Assembly (NCBI GenBank): GCA_944384995.1
Contig: CALWVN010000008.1
Coordinates: 1 to 64,000 of the forward strand
Length of the DNA: 64,000 bases
DNA from: an uncultured Clostridia bacterium
GTDB lineage: Bacteria; Bacillota; Clostridia; Oscillospirales; Acutalibacteraceae
Direction: 5' to 3'
The position numbers and the translations under genes were made by a program. The notes beneath the pieces were generated by a model. That model saw only the letters and a list, made by a program, of their open reading frames with translations. It was not told the DNA's origin and ran no database searches. Below, in pieces: positions 46,599 to 55,285 of the stretch. Positions within the stretch are counted from its first letter, which is position 1. Every line of letters begins with the position of its first letter.

Positions 46599-49117
46599 AC
46601 CTGCCTTTCTGCCGACGTTGCGTCGGCGTTTGCGGGGATCGTATCTGAGACGGAAGGGTTTTCCTGTGCGGTGGTCGGAGGCGTCTGCGTTTGCGATGCC
46701 TGCTGCGCCTGCACGGCTTCTGCAAGCCGGGCTGCGCCCGAAGCGGGAAGCGAAACGGTCGCCTTGAACAGATCCCCGTCGATCTCAAGCTTTAGCTTGC
46801 CGCCCTGCAGCGCACACAGGTCTTTTGCAATGGAGAGCCCCAGCCCGCTGCCCTCGAGCGTTCGCGAAGCGTCGCCGCGCACAAAGCGCTGGGTCAGCTC
46901 ATCGGGGTCGATGTTCAGCGGCTCGCCCGATACGTTCTTGATGCGGAACACGCCGTTTGAACCATCGGGGAACACATCCACATAGACCCGTGAGCCGGGC
47001 AGGGAGTATTTGCGTGCGTTGCTCAGCAGATTGTCGATGACGCGCCAGGTCTTTTGGCTGTCGGCGAATACAATGGGGGAAACCCTGGGGGTGTTCAGCA
47101 CGATCTGCAAATCGCGCTCGGCAAAGCTGTCTTCCATTTCTCCGATTGCCTGCACCGCCAATTCATACAGATTGACGTGCATCTTGTGCAGTGTTACCGC
47201 GCCGGAGGAAGCCTTCGAGGCTTCGACCAGATCTTCAATGAGCCGTTTTAAGCGGGTGGATTTTTCGTCGAGTACCGTGATATAGTTTTGCGCGTTCGGA
47301 TCGTCGATGTCACATTTCTTGAGCAGATCCACATAGGAAATGATCGAGGTCAGCGGCGTTTTCAAATCATGCGAGACATTGGTGATCAGCTCTGCTTTCA
47401 TGCGCTCGCCTTTGACCGCTTCCTGCACTGCCTTCTGCATTTCCTCCTGCGTGACGCTCAGGTTGCGCGCCAAAGCCCGCAGCGGTTCAGGCATACGGTC
47501 GGCATTGAGCGAAGCGGGTTTTTCGCCGCGCTTGCCTGCCTCGGCGGCGTCCATGATCTTGTCAAGCGAAGAAAGGTATTTCCAAATGAGTGCCAGCGCG
47601 ATTGCATTGAATACGATCGCGGGCAGCAGCAGCACGGAATTGCCGGTCGCAAACAGCAGGAAGTTCACGAGCAGATACAAGCATCCGAGCACGATTGCTT
47701 TTTTGGAGATGTGCTTCATACGGTGCCGTGTGCGGCGCACAAAGGCGGCCAAACGCCGCCCGCCGCGCACAAGCAGCATCGACCCGAAATACGGGCGGCC
47801 GGATTTTGCATATTTTGTGACCGACAGTACCCATTCCGCCAAAAAGGCATACAACAGTGCCGCGCAGAAAGAAGCCCCAAGCTGCAGCAGCGAGACGCTG
47901 CGGATCTGGTAAGAGGTGTCCGAGGTGCCGATAAAGCCGTCCATAAGCCACAGGGCAAGAAGCGTCAAGCCGAGACAGATCGCGCCGGAGAGAAAAAGGT
48001 GCACATCGCCGGGCAACCGGTCCTGCGGCAAAAACTGGATCTCGTCGCTGCCGCGCACGCGTCCGGCGGTCAGAAGCAGATAGACGGAAAGCGCCAGCGC
48101 GACAGTCAGCGTGCAAACGAGCACCGCCATCAGGCGGTCGATCTGGGCGGAGCTTGTTTCAAAGGTCTGCGCCGCCGTCCAAAGGCTGTCGCCCTCTGAA
48201 AGCTGCTGCGATACGCCGAAATAGACGTCAAAGTCTTCCTCTGAAAAATTGGAATCCAAAAAGGGCAGCAAAAAGCTGTTCATACCGCTGCTTTGGGTGC
48301 TGTCCAGCGCCATTTGTGCCGCCGATTCGGAATAGCGGATCAACCCGCTTTCAACCGTATAGCCGAAATACCAATCGTTGTCGGAAAACGCATTAAAAAA
48401 GTCGGCGGCGTTAGAAACGCCCTCCATGTTGGTCAGCATTTCGCCGGTTTGCGTATTCACAAGCAAATAGCGGAAATTGCGCAGCGAAGAGAGTGATTCC
48501 TCGGCGCGCAGCACGCCCGCGCGGAACGAACGCTGCGCGTAATTGAGCTGCGCGGTATAGAGCTCTTCTACATCCGCCGCCAGCTCCTCAGCGGTCATCG
48601 ACGCGTTGATATAGACATCTACGTCAAAGTCGCGCAGCGAATAGAAGGAGGACGCGGTGTTGTACGCTTCCTGGAGCTCCTCCTCGGTGGGCGTATAGGT
48701 TTGCGTCTCGCTGCCGGATACGGCAGTCACAGGCTCGCCGTATTCGTTATAAAGATAAGAATATTCGCCCGAAAGCTCGTTGTATACGCTCTCGCGCAGC
48801 TGCCGGCGCACCTGCTCGGCGGCGGCCTGTTCTTCTGCGAGGGTGGCATAGTTCGGCAGCGCATCGGTCTCCCAATCGTTGTAGATGCAGGCGCTGTACA
48901 GGTTTTGCGCTGTGCTGTCTATCTCGTTTTGGAACAGCGCGGTATCCGTGAACACGGGCTTTTCGCGCACCATAGTGTTTTCCCAGCCGAAATCGTTGAG
49001 GATATTCATGATGCTGCCCGCGCTCCACGCGCCCGCGAACACAAGCGCTGCCGCAAGCAGGAACGCAAGGGTCTTTAAGCCGTAGGAAGATTTAATATTT
49101 TTCGATTTTATAGCCAA
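46595..49117 (-). CDS. Sensor histidine kinase with large external domain
   Basis: 840 residues from a TTG at 49117, inside the end of the response-regulator gene (26-bp overlap). Helix about 13-35, an external helical sensor region about 40-325 (ELYTAQLNYAQRSFRAGVL), then a cluster of helices (about 328-350, 375-395, 407-430, 475-510). HisKA with ELITNVSHDLKTPLTSIISY follows, then a HATPase with DNLLSNARKYS and GSGLGLSIAKDL. In the G1 place is KNVSGEPLN, as in VncS/CroS-type kinases of Firmicutes. The tail (about 790-840) is Gln/Thr/Pro-rich and probably disordered. Signal unknown. Confidence 0.88.
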   Translation of the reverse strand: MAIKSKNIKSSYGLKTLAFLLAAALVFAGAWSAGSIMNILNDFGWENTMVREKPVFTDTALFQNEIDSTAQNLYSACIYNDWETDALPNYATLAEEQAAAEQVRRQLRESVYNELSGEYSYLYNEYGEPVTAVSGSETQTYTPTEEELQEAYNTASSFYSLRDFDVDVYINASMTAEELAADVEELYTAQLNYAQRSFRAGVLRAEESLSSLRNFRYLLVNTQTGEMLTNMEGVSNAADFFNAFSDNDWYFGYTVESGLIRYSESAAQMALDSTQSSGMNSFLLPFLDSNFSEEDFDVYFGVSQQLSEGDSLWTAAQTFETSSAQIDRLMAVLVCTLTVALALSVYLLLTAGRVRGSDEIQFLPQDRLPGDVHLFLSGAICLGLTLLALWLMDGFIGTSDTSYQIRSVSLLQLGASFCAALLYAFLAEWVLSVTKYAKSGRPYFGSMLLVRGGRRLAAFVRRTRHRMKHISKKAIVLGCLYLLVNFLLFATGNSVLLLPAIVFNAIALALIWKYLSSLDKIMDAAEAGKRGEKPASLNADRMPEPLRALARNLSVTQEEMQKAVQEAVKGERMKAELITNVSHDLKTPLTSIISYVDLLKKCDIDDPNAQNYITVLDEKSTRLKRLIEDLVEASKASSGAVTLHKMHVNLYELAVQAIGEMEDSFAERDLQIVLNTPRVSPIVFADSQKTWRVIDNLLSNARKYSLPGSRVYVDVFPDGSNGVFRIKNVSGEPLNIDPDELTQRFVRGDASRTLEGSGLGLSIAKDLCALQGGKLKLEIDGDLFKATVSLPASGAARLAEAVQAQQASQTQTPPTTAQENPSVSDTIPANADATSAERQV

Positions 49118-49781
49118 TGCCCCACACCACCTTTAGATACTTTGGGTCTTTGGGATTGATCTCGATTTTTTCACGGATGCGGCGAATATGCACGGTCACG
49201 GTCTTTTCAGTGGAAAAGGCGGGCTCGTTCCAAACCGCCTCATAGATCTGGTTCGTGGAAAGCACTCTGCCCATATTTTTCATCAAAAATTCCAGAATCC
49301 CGTATTCCGTGGCGGTCAGGCGCACGGGCTCGCCGTCGAGCGTGACCTCCTTGGAGTCGGGATCGAGCGTAAGCCCGCCTGTGGTCAGCACGTTCTCACG
49401 TGTTTCAAGGCTCCCGAACGTCGCATAGCGGCGGATCTGGGATTTGACGCGCGCCATGAGCTCCAGCGGGTTGAACGGCTTTGTAACGTAGTCGTCCGCG
49501 CCGAATGAAAGCCCGGTGATCTTGTCGGTGTCCTCGCTTTTTGCGGAGAGCAGGATGATGGGCACGTTGTGGCGTTCGCGCAGTTTGAGCGTGGCGTTTA
49601 AGCCGTCGAGCCCCGGCATCATGATATCGAGAATGATGCAGTGCAGCTCGTGGCTCGCGGCAGCCGCGAGCGCCTCCTTACCGTTGGCCGCCTTGATGAC
49701 CTCGTACCCTTCCAGGTGCAGATAGATCTCCAGAGAATCCAAAATTGCCTTATCGTCGTCACAAACCAAAACCGTGTACAT
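49092..49781 (-). CDS. OmpR-family response regulator
   Basis: 229 residues. Receiver domain: acidic triad DDD (VCDDDKAIL), phospho-Asp in IILDIMMPGLDG, S/A in LLSAKSED, K in YVTKPFN. Winged helix about 130-227 (TATEYGILEFLMKNMGRVLSTNQIYEAVWNE, VTVHIRRIREKIE, VWGIGYKIEK). Works with the kinase encoded next; first gene of a three-gene minus-strand operon with its own promoter that holds a palindrome. Confidence 0.93.
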   Translation of the reverse strand: MYTVLVCDDDKAILDSLEIYLHLEGYEVIKAANGKEALAAAASHELHCIILDIMMPGLDGLNATLKLRERHNVPIILLSAKSEDTDKITGLSFGADDYVTKPFNPLELMARVKSQIRRYATFGSLETRENVLTTGGLTLDPDSKEVTLDGEPVRLTATEYGILEFLMKNMGRVLSTNQIYEAVWNEPAFSTEKTVTVHIRRIREKIEINPKDPKYLKVVWGIGYKIEKY

Positions 49782-49815
49782 GCTGTTTCCCTCTTTGCTT
49801 TCAAATTACCTTTGT

Positions 49816-49844
49816 ATCATACCAAATTTGCCGGCAAAGTGAAA
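49816..49844 (-). promoter_or_regulatory. Promoter of the response-regulator operon with a palindrome in the spacer
   Basis: On the minus strand: TTTCAC (49844-49839), 17-bp spacer, TATGAT (49821-49816). The spacer contains the perfect 12-bp palindrome TTTGCCGGCAAA (49827-49838), a possible operator. Confidence 0.6.
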
Positions 49845-49950
49845 GCCTTTCTCACCCGTTTTCTGTATTGTAGCAGGATATTCTAACAAAACAAGCCGCA
49901 GAATGGTTACAATTTTATTACGGGAAAGCGAATGCAGTGTAAAAAGGCCG

Positions 49951-49979
49951 AAAAAACCGCCCCGAAAAATCGGGGCGGT
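49951..49979 (-). terminator. Terminator of the dockerin-hydrolase gene
   Basis: Reading the minus strand: stem ACCGCCCCG / CGGGGCGGT then TTTTTT, 21 bp after the stop at 50000. Confidence 0.85.
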
Positions 49980-49999
49980 CATGGAACCATCCTGTTTTG

Positions 50000-51952
50000 C
50001 TATGCGGCGGGCTGCGTACAGCCGGCGGCTTCGGAGCAGACTTCGTCAGCGGGTTCGGTTCTATTGGCTTCGCCGGACGCCTGCGTGGTCTGCGGTTCGG
50101 ACGTCTGCGCCGCATTGGCTTGCGCGGCGCGGGCGGTATTGCCGAACGGCAGCAAACTGCCGATATCTAAGCCGCCGATCATATCCCGCAGCCCGTTCGC
50201 GGCGTTTTCCAGGGCGTCCTGCACCTGCGAGCCAGCGCCGCTGTCTGTGCTCGTGTCTGCGCCGTTTGCGTTCAGAAGATCGTCAATGGCGGACAGGGTG
50301 GTTTGTGTCTGCGGCTTCGCACCTGCATAGTTGTTCAGGATCGTTTGCGCGTCCGCATGCTGCACGATGTTGTTCCCGTCCATATCCGCCGCCTCCAGGG
50401 CTACGGCGGAAAGCGTGGTGAACGAACGGACATGCCGCAGTACCAGCCGCGCGTCCACCAGATTGACCACGCCGTCAAAGTTCACATCGCCTTGCAGCAT
50501 AGCTTGGGGAACAAGAACGCCGGTTTCGGCATTATACCGCATGAACTGCGGGTAGGCGGGGTCGGAGTGAATGTTGATCTGCGTATCGGTTGTCATCAGC
50601 CAAAGATAAAAATCACATTGGTTCTGCATATCGGAAAATTCCACATGCTTCATATCTTTGATGAACCAGGTCTCGTCCGGCAGCAGGCAGGTGGAAGCGT
50701 CAATGACGCGGTCGGGTGAAACGTAGGGCCCCGAAACGCTTTCCGGAAGCGTTTCGCCGATATTTGCGCAAGTGGCAAAGCCACTCGTGTGCATTGTTTC
50801 GATCACCTGGTCGCCGGTCATTTCAGACGCGGTGGAGACGGGCGGCATTTGATAGTTGTAGTTTGAGACGATCGCTACATTCACGCCTGCGGCTTTGGCA
50901 GCTTTCAGCGTATTGCCGACATTTGCCTGTACGGTGTGATATGCATCGATCTTTGCCTCCAGCACCGCTTTTTCTTCGTCGGTGGAATCCATGCGGGCGA
51001 ACATAAAGGCCTTGCAGGCTTCATAATCCGCTGCGGGCACGAACGACCATATCCCCGGATTATAACCGAAGGCGGGGATCAGGCATTCCGTGAAAATGCG
51101 GTCGCCGCAGGCGGCGTACAGATCGTCTACCAGAGCGATCAGATCCCGCACGATCCCCGTCGAACCGAAAATACGTGTGAGCACATCCGAGCCGATGACC
51201 TGCTCCAAGAGCAGATACAGCCCGTCCGCATCGATCTCCAGCTCCCCGCGGAACAGTCTGCCGACATATTCCAGCCCTGTGAACGCGCCGGAGATCATGG
51301 TGATATTGGAAATGTCACTCGTGCCGTATTTCCAAAGGTAAGCCGAGACCATCCCGGTCCCCATGCTGATCCCTGCGATAGAGACCTTGTCGGAACCGGT
51401 TTTTTCTTTGATGTGCTGCACCCACTCGTTGAGCTCATCCGCCACGTCCATGGGATCGCGCCGCCAGTCCAGCCCGTAGACAAAGGTGTTTTCCGCACCG
51501 ACCGCCTGCATGGCGGCAAGCGCCAGCCCGTTGGTGATGGTACCGTCCGGATAATCGGCTGCCGATTCGGGATACTGATATAAAAGCCCCACATCGCTGT
51601 GGCGAACGGTACCGTCGGGATTGCAGGCAATGGGGTCGAACAGCTCGTTTACCACGGGCAGAACCGCGTCGCAAAGCGCGTCGTAATCCGCCTGTGTCCG
51701 ATCGCTTGCCAGCAGCCGGAGCAGCGCGGGCGCGGCGCCTGCGACGGTGTTGATAATGCTCTGTGTCTCAGGCGGGAATGCGGATTCCCCCGTCTGCAGG
51801 TCCCCCAACGGATACTCCGCAAACCCCGTGACGATCAAAACCGGCGTTTCTCCCTGCTTATCCGAAGCGGCAAGCGCCGGGACAAACAGCAGCAGGGCAA
51901 GCAACACCGAAAGCAAAAGGCTCAGCGATTTTCGAAAAACACCCTTTTTCAT
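50000..51952 (-). CDS. Secreted alpha/beta-hydrolase (esterase/lipase-like) with dockerin domain
   Basis: 650 residues. Signal peptide 1-28 (ends PALA-A). The hydrolase region about 35-470 starts with TPVLIVTGFAEYPLG and has the nucleophile elbow IAGISMGTGMVSAYLW (GxSxG), as in lipases of the lecithin:cholesterol acyltransferase or PGAP1 type; the full triad cannot be placed with certainty. A type I dockerin follows (about 483-545): GDVNFDGVVNLVDARLVLRHV and ADMDGNNIVQHADAQTILNNYAG, two Ca-binding repeats. The C-terminal 100 residues are Ala/Gln/Thr-rich and end in CSEAAGCTQPAA. No cohesin is seen in this window. Confidence 0.75.
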   Translation of the reverse strand: MKKGVFRKSLSLLLSVLLALLLFVPALAASDKQGETPVLIVTGFAEYPLGDLQTGESAFPPETQSIINTVAGAAPALLRLLASDRTQADYDALCDAVLPVVNELFDPIACNPDGTVRHSDVGLLYQYPESAADYPDGTITNGLALAAMQAVGAENTFVYGLDWRRDPMDVADELNEWVQHIKEKTGSDKVSIAGISMGTGMVSAYLWKYGTSDISNITMISGAFTGLEYVGRLFRGELEIDADGLYLLLEQVIGSDVLTRIFGSTGIVRDLIALVDDLYAACGDRIFTECLIPAFGYNPGIWSFVPAADYEACKAFMFARMDSTDEEKAVLEAKIDAYHTVQANVGNTLKAAKAAGVNVAIVSNYNYQMPPVSTASEMTGDQVIETMHTSGFATCANIGETLPESVSGPYVSPDRVIDASTCLLPDETWFIKDMKHVEFSDMQNQCDFYLWLMTTDTQINIHSDPAYPQFMRYNAETGVLVPQAMLQGDVNFDGVVNLVDARLVLRHVRSFTTLSAVALEAADMDGNNIVQHADAQTILNNYAGAKPQTQTTLSAIDDLLNANGADTSTDSGAGSQVQDALENAANGLRDMIGGLDIGSLLPFGNTARAAQANAAQTSEPQTTQASGEANRTEPADEVCSEAAGCTQPAA

Positions 51953-52051
51953 TTCAAATTCCTCCCTCGTAAAACCGTTTGGGATATATACAAGTACATT
52001 CTACTATATTTCACAAAAAAATGCAAACCGTTGCTGCCGATTTTGCAAAAA

Positions 52052-52987
52052 TCATGCTTTTGCCTGTGCGAAAACGCTTTCTACCGTTTTAAGGCACCCC
52101 GGCGGGGAATAGACCCAGCGGTCGAGGTGCTGTGTATCGGGATAGGAAATGTGCTGCGGGGCTTCCGGCGCGGGGAAGTGATCGACTAAGATCAGCTTGA
52201 TCTTCATGCGGTCGGGAGAAATGCTTTTGATGTATACGCTCGCGCCCTCGCCTGCCTGCACGCCCGGCGTCAGTTCCGCAAGCCCTGCAAGGTTGGGCGT
52301 AAGCTCCACAAAAATACCGTAGCTTTCCACCGAGCGTACAATGCCTGGCACGGTCTCGCCCACCGAAAAGCGATCGGCGTTTTCCTGCCACGTCCCCAAA
52401 AGCTCCTTGTGCGAAAGGGTGATGCGCCCCATCTCGTCACGCCCGCGCACCACGGCGCGAATGCGCTGTCCTACGGTGAAGCGCACGCGCGGGTGCGGGA
52501 TGCGCGAAACGGAAATGCCGTCGATGGGCAGCAGAGCCGTCAGCCCCGCACCGATGTCGCAGAATGTGCCGAACGCCTCGTTGCGTGTGACGACGGCATC
52601 GATCACATCCCCTACAGAAAGACAGGCGACGTATTCACGCCGGCATGCCTCCTGTACGGCGCGGCGGCTGAGCACAGCGGTGCGCGCGCCGTTTTCATCG
52701 TCGTAAAAAGAGGTAATGCGAAAGCAGACAGGTTTGTTGACGCGGGAGATCACCGCGATGTCGCGCACCGTGCCCTCCGCGATCCCCAGCGCACATTCCG
52801 CGTGCGGCATAAAGCCTTTGATTTCGCCGAGATCGACATGCAGATTGTGCGCGCGGTCGCACAGCACAGCGCGCGCTTCCAAGACGGCGTCCTCGTAAAA
52901 CGCCTCCCGCAGCCGCGGAAAACTCGCGATCCGCTTTTGGTTTTCCTCTGTCTCAAATAAAACGCCCTCCGGCAGAAATTTTTCCAT
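52052..52987 (-). CDS. S1-domain RNA-binding protein (ribosomal protein S1-like)
   Basis: 311 residues from the ATG at 52987 (AGGTG upstream). Three S1 domains: a diverged one about 37-95 (AVLCDRAHNLHVDLGEIKGFMPHAEC), a clear one about 125-195 (SVGDVIDAVVTRNEAFGTFCDIGAGLTALLPI) and another about 208-270 (SVGETVPGIVRSVESYGIFVELTPNLAGLAELTPG). Short S1 homologues in Firmicutes bind mRNA or act in 30S initiation; precise role unknown. It precedes the dockerin gene by about 100 bp. Confidence 0.8.
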   Translation of the reverse strand: MEKFLPEGVLFETEENQKRIASFPRLREAFYEDAVLEARAVLCDRAHNLHVDLGEIKGFMPHAECALGIAEGTVRDIAVISRVNKPVCFRITSFYDDENGARTAVLSRRAVQEACRREYVACLSVGDVIDAVVTRNEAFGTFCDIGAGLTALLPIDGISVSRIPHPRVRFTVGQRIRAVVRGRDEMGRITLSHKELLGTWQENADRFSVGETVPGIVRSVESYGIFVELTPNLAGLAELTPGVQAGEGASVYIKSISPDRMKIKLILVDHFPAPEAPQHISYPDTQHLDRWVYSPPGCLKTVESVFAQAKA

Positions 52988-53192
52988 GCTGTTCACCTAT
53001 TTTCTGTTTTCCGTCGTTTTATCCAATATATATGCGTGCGCGCGGTAAAATAGAAACATCCCGCGCTGCTTGCTTTTTCATGGGGAACATGCTAAAATGA
53101 TCGCGTGGCTATACGCGCATAAAACGCCCGCACCGCGCAGTGAACTCTGCCGCAAGGGGCGATGATTTTTAGGACAGGAAGGCGGAACGCAG

Positions 53193-54497
53193 GTGCTTTT
53201 CACACAGGAGGCCGCGCCGAGCGGCAAAAACAAGACCTCGGCAAAAAAGAATGTGATCACGATCATAGTTGCCGTTTTGGCGGTCGCTGCCGTGCTCGCT
53301 GCCGTTTGGCTGTACCGCAACCCGCCGCAGGAGGACGATGCATCAGCGCTGGGCAATCCGGAGCAGCTCGAAACGGTAGAGCTTGCACGCACCATTACGT
53401 CGATCCCCTACATGTCCACCGATTTTGACAACGTCTTTTACACGGCGGATGCGGCGGGCAATGTGCTCTTTTATGAATTCAACGGAACGGATTTTGTCGA
53501 GCTTGCCGAGACCGGCACCATGGAGCTTTCCGTGCCGCTGAGCGGGCAGCATATCCCTGCCAATATCCACTATATTGAGCGCGACGGGCACATTTGCGGC
53601 TACGGCGTGTTCTCTACAGACGGTTCGACGGACGAGGACGTCTATATTTACAGCTTTATGATGTTTAAGGTCACGGATCTTCCTACTGCTTATGCCGCCG
53701 ACGGACGCTGCCTGCTGCTTGCGCACTCCGACCGCACGCAGGCGTATGCGCAGGAGCCCGTCTGGGAGGAGTCGTATATCGTCAACCGTGCGGACGGGAG
53801 CCTGACGCGGTTCTTGAGCGAAAACAACCGCACTGTCGGGATCTCCGGCGCCATGCGGGAGGATTTCTGCATGATCACGGACGAGGCGCTCACCGCGACG
53901 GGAGCAGCCATCCCGTTTTTCTCGAGCCGCAACCACGAGCAGAGCGCGGACGGCAACACACCGATCGATATTTACACCAAGAACGACAGCCGCGAGCTTT
54001 CGGTGGCGCTTGATGTAGCGGATTGTTACGTCAAGCCGCTCTCCGACAATGCCTTTGCTTTCATTCGTGAGACGGACGGCGGCTTCCGGACCGTGCGCTA
54101 CGAAAACGGCGAGGAGAGTGTGATCTCCAGCTTTTATGCGACGTATGACTCTTCGTATATCCGCAGCGGGGATTACCTGCTTGCCAAGGAGGACGGTCGT
54201 ATCTACACGACTTATGATACAACGGTCATCACGCCGCAGGACTATAAAATCAATCCACTTGTGTTTGCCGTCAGCCCCGACGGGAAGTATGTTGTTATGG
54301 CGGGCACGGTTGCGAATGCGCTCGACTACCGCATTTATGTCTACAACACCGAAACAGGCGCGTCTGTAACGTACACCGAGACAAATTATGCCACGCACGG
54401 CAATATGCGTTTTATCGATGATACGACCGTTATGTTCTATGTGATCAACGTGGACGGTTACGAAAACGTGGTGCTGGATCTGTCGGCGATCCGCTGA
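53193..54497 (+). CDS. Membrane-tethered extracellular protein, probable beta-propeller
   Basis: 434 residues from a GTG at 53193 (AGGAAGG upstream). Short basic cytoplasmic start (SGKNKTSAKKN), one helix about 21-41, then an external region rich in beta strands with repeats of the type YVVMAGTVANALDYRIYVYNTETGAS and RIYTTYDTTVITPQDYKI. It resembles WD-like or DUF5050-like propellers but no exact family is recognised. No enzyme motif. Distance to the next gene is about 110 bp. Confidence 0.6.
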   Translation: MLFTQEAAPSGKNKTSAKKNVITIIVAVLAVAAVLAAVWLYRNPPQEDDASALGNPEQLETVELARTITSIPYMSTDFDNVFYTADAAGNVLFYEFNGTDFVELAETGTMELSVPLSGQHIPANIHYIERDGHICGYGVFSTDGSTDEDVYIYSFMMFKVTDLPTAYAADGRCLLLAHSDRTQAYAQEPVWEESYIVNRADGSLTRFLSENNRTVGISGAMREDFCMITDEALTATGAAIPFFSSRNHEQSADGNTPIDIYTKNDSRELSVALDVADCYVKPLSDNAFAFIRETDGGFRTVRYENGEESVISSFYATYDSSYIRSGDYLLAKEDGRIYTTYDTTVITPQDYKINPLVFAVSPDGKYVVMAGTVANALDYRIYVYNTETGASVTYTETNYATHGNMRFIDDTTVMFYVINVDGYENVVLDLSAIR

Positions 54498-54605
54498 CGG
54501 CAGCGTAAGCTGCCGGGCGTCGGACCCGGTATGCCGAAAACGCGCCGGCACGGCACCTTTCCCTTTTTCGCCCTTGGCAGGCGGCAGCTTAAAGAAAGGA
54601 GCGGC

Positions 54606-55283
54606 ATGCGCCGCGAAATGGAAAACATGAAACCCCGTTACAAGGCAGTATTGTTTGATTTTGACGGTACGCTGGCAGATACCTCGGAGGGTATCTTCAA
54701 AAGCCTGCAATATGCGTTCGAGGCAGACGGCAAGCCTTCGCCCCCGCTTTCGACGCTGCGCAAATTCATCGGCCCGCCGATCTATGACAGCTTTAAAATG
54801 CTGTTCGGCTATCCGGATGATAAGATCGGCTTTATGGTCGAAAAATACCGCGAGCGCTACCGGGAGAGAGGCTGGCGCGAGGCGCGCGTTTACGACGGCA
54901 TCCCTGAACTTTTGCGCACGCTTCGCGAAAGCGGCGTGAAAACGGCGACTGCTTCCTCCAAGCCCACACCCTACATCGAGCAGATCCTGCGCGAGCAGGG
55001 GCTCATACAGTATGTAGACTATGTCGGCGGGGCGAGCTTCGACGAAAAAAGCGCCGATAAGGCAGAAATCATGCGCAATGCTATGCGGGCGCTCGGCGTT
55101 ACAGGAGCCGACACGGTCATGGTCGGCGACCGGCTTTACGATATCTGCGGGGCAAAGGCGGCGGGGCTCCCCTGCATCGCCGTACTGTACGGCTTCGGCA
55201 GCCGAAAAGAATTCGAGGAATACGGCGCGGACCACATCGCCGAGACCCCGGCCGATGTGCAAAAATTGATTTTTGAGGATTGA
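54606..55283 (+). CDS. HAD-family phosphatase, Gph/PpaX-like
   Basis: 225 residues from the ATG at 54606 (AAAGGAGCGGC upstream). HAD motifs: LFDFDGTLADTSEG (nucleophile Asp), TATASSKPTPYIEQIL (motif II), K in EKSADKAE, and MVGDRLYDICGAKAAGLP (motif IV). The helical cap is at about 25-95. It resembles phosphoglycolate or pyrophosphate phosphatases; substrate not fixed by sequence. It ends 2 bp before rarA, so the two are co-transcribed. Confidence 0.88.
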   Translation: MRREMENMKPRYKAVLFDFDGTLADTSEGIFKSLQYAFEADGKPSPPLSTLRKFIGPPIYDSFKMLFGYPDDKIGFMVEKYRERYRERGWREARVYDGIPELLRTLRESGVKTATASSKPTPYIEQILREQGLIQYVDYVGGASFDEKSADKAEIMRNAMRALGVTGADTVMVGDRLYDICGAKAAGLPCIAVLYGFGSRKEFEEYGADHIAETPADVQKLIFED

Positions 55284-55285
55284 CT

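Noticed and set aside
46595..49117. Inactive kinase because the usual DxGxG G1 box is absent
   Set aside because: The KNVSGEPLN form in this place, with intact N and G2 boxes, is known in VncS/CroS-type kinases of Firmicutes and is not by itself a sign of inactivity.
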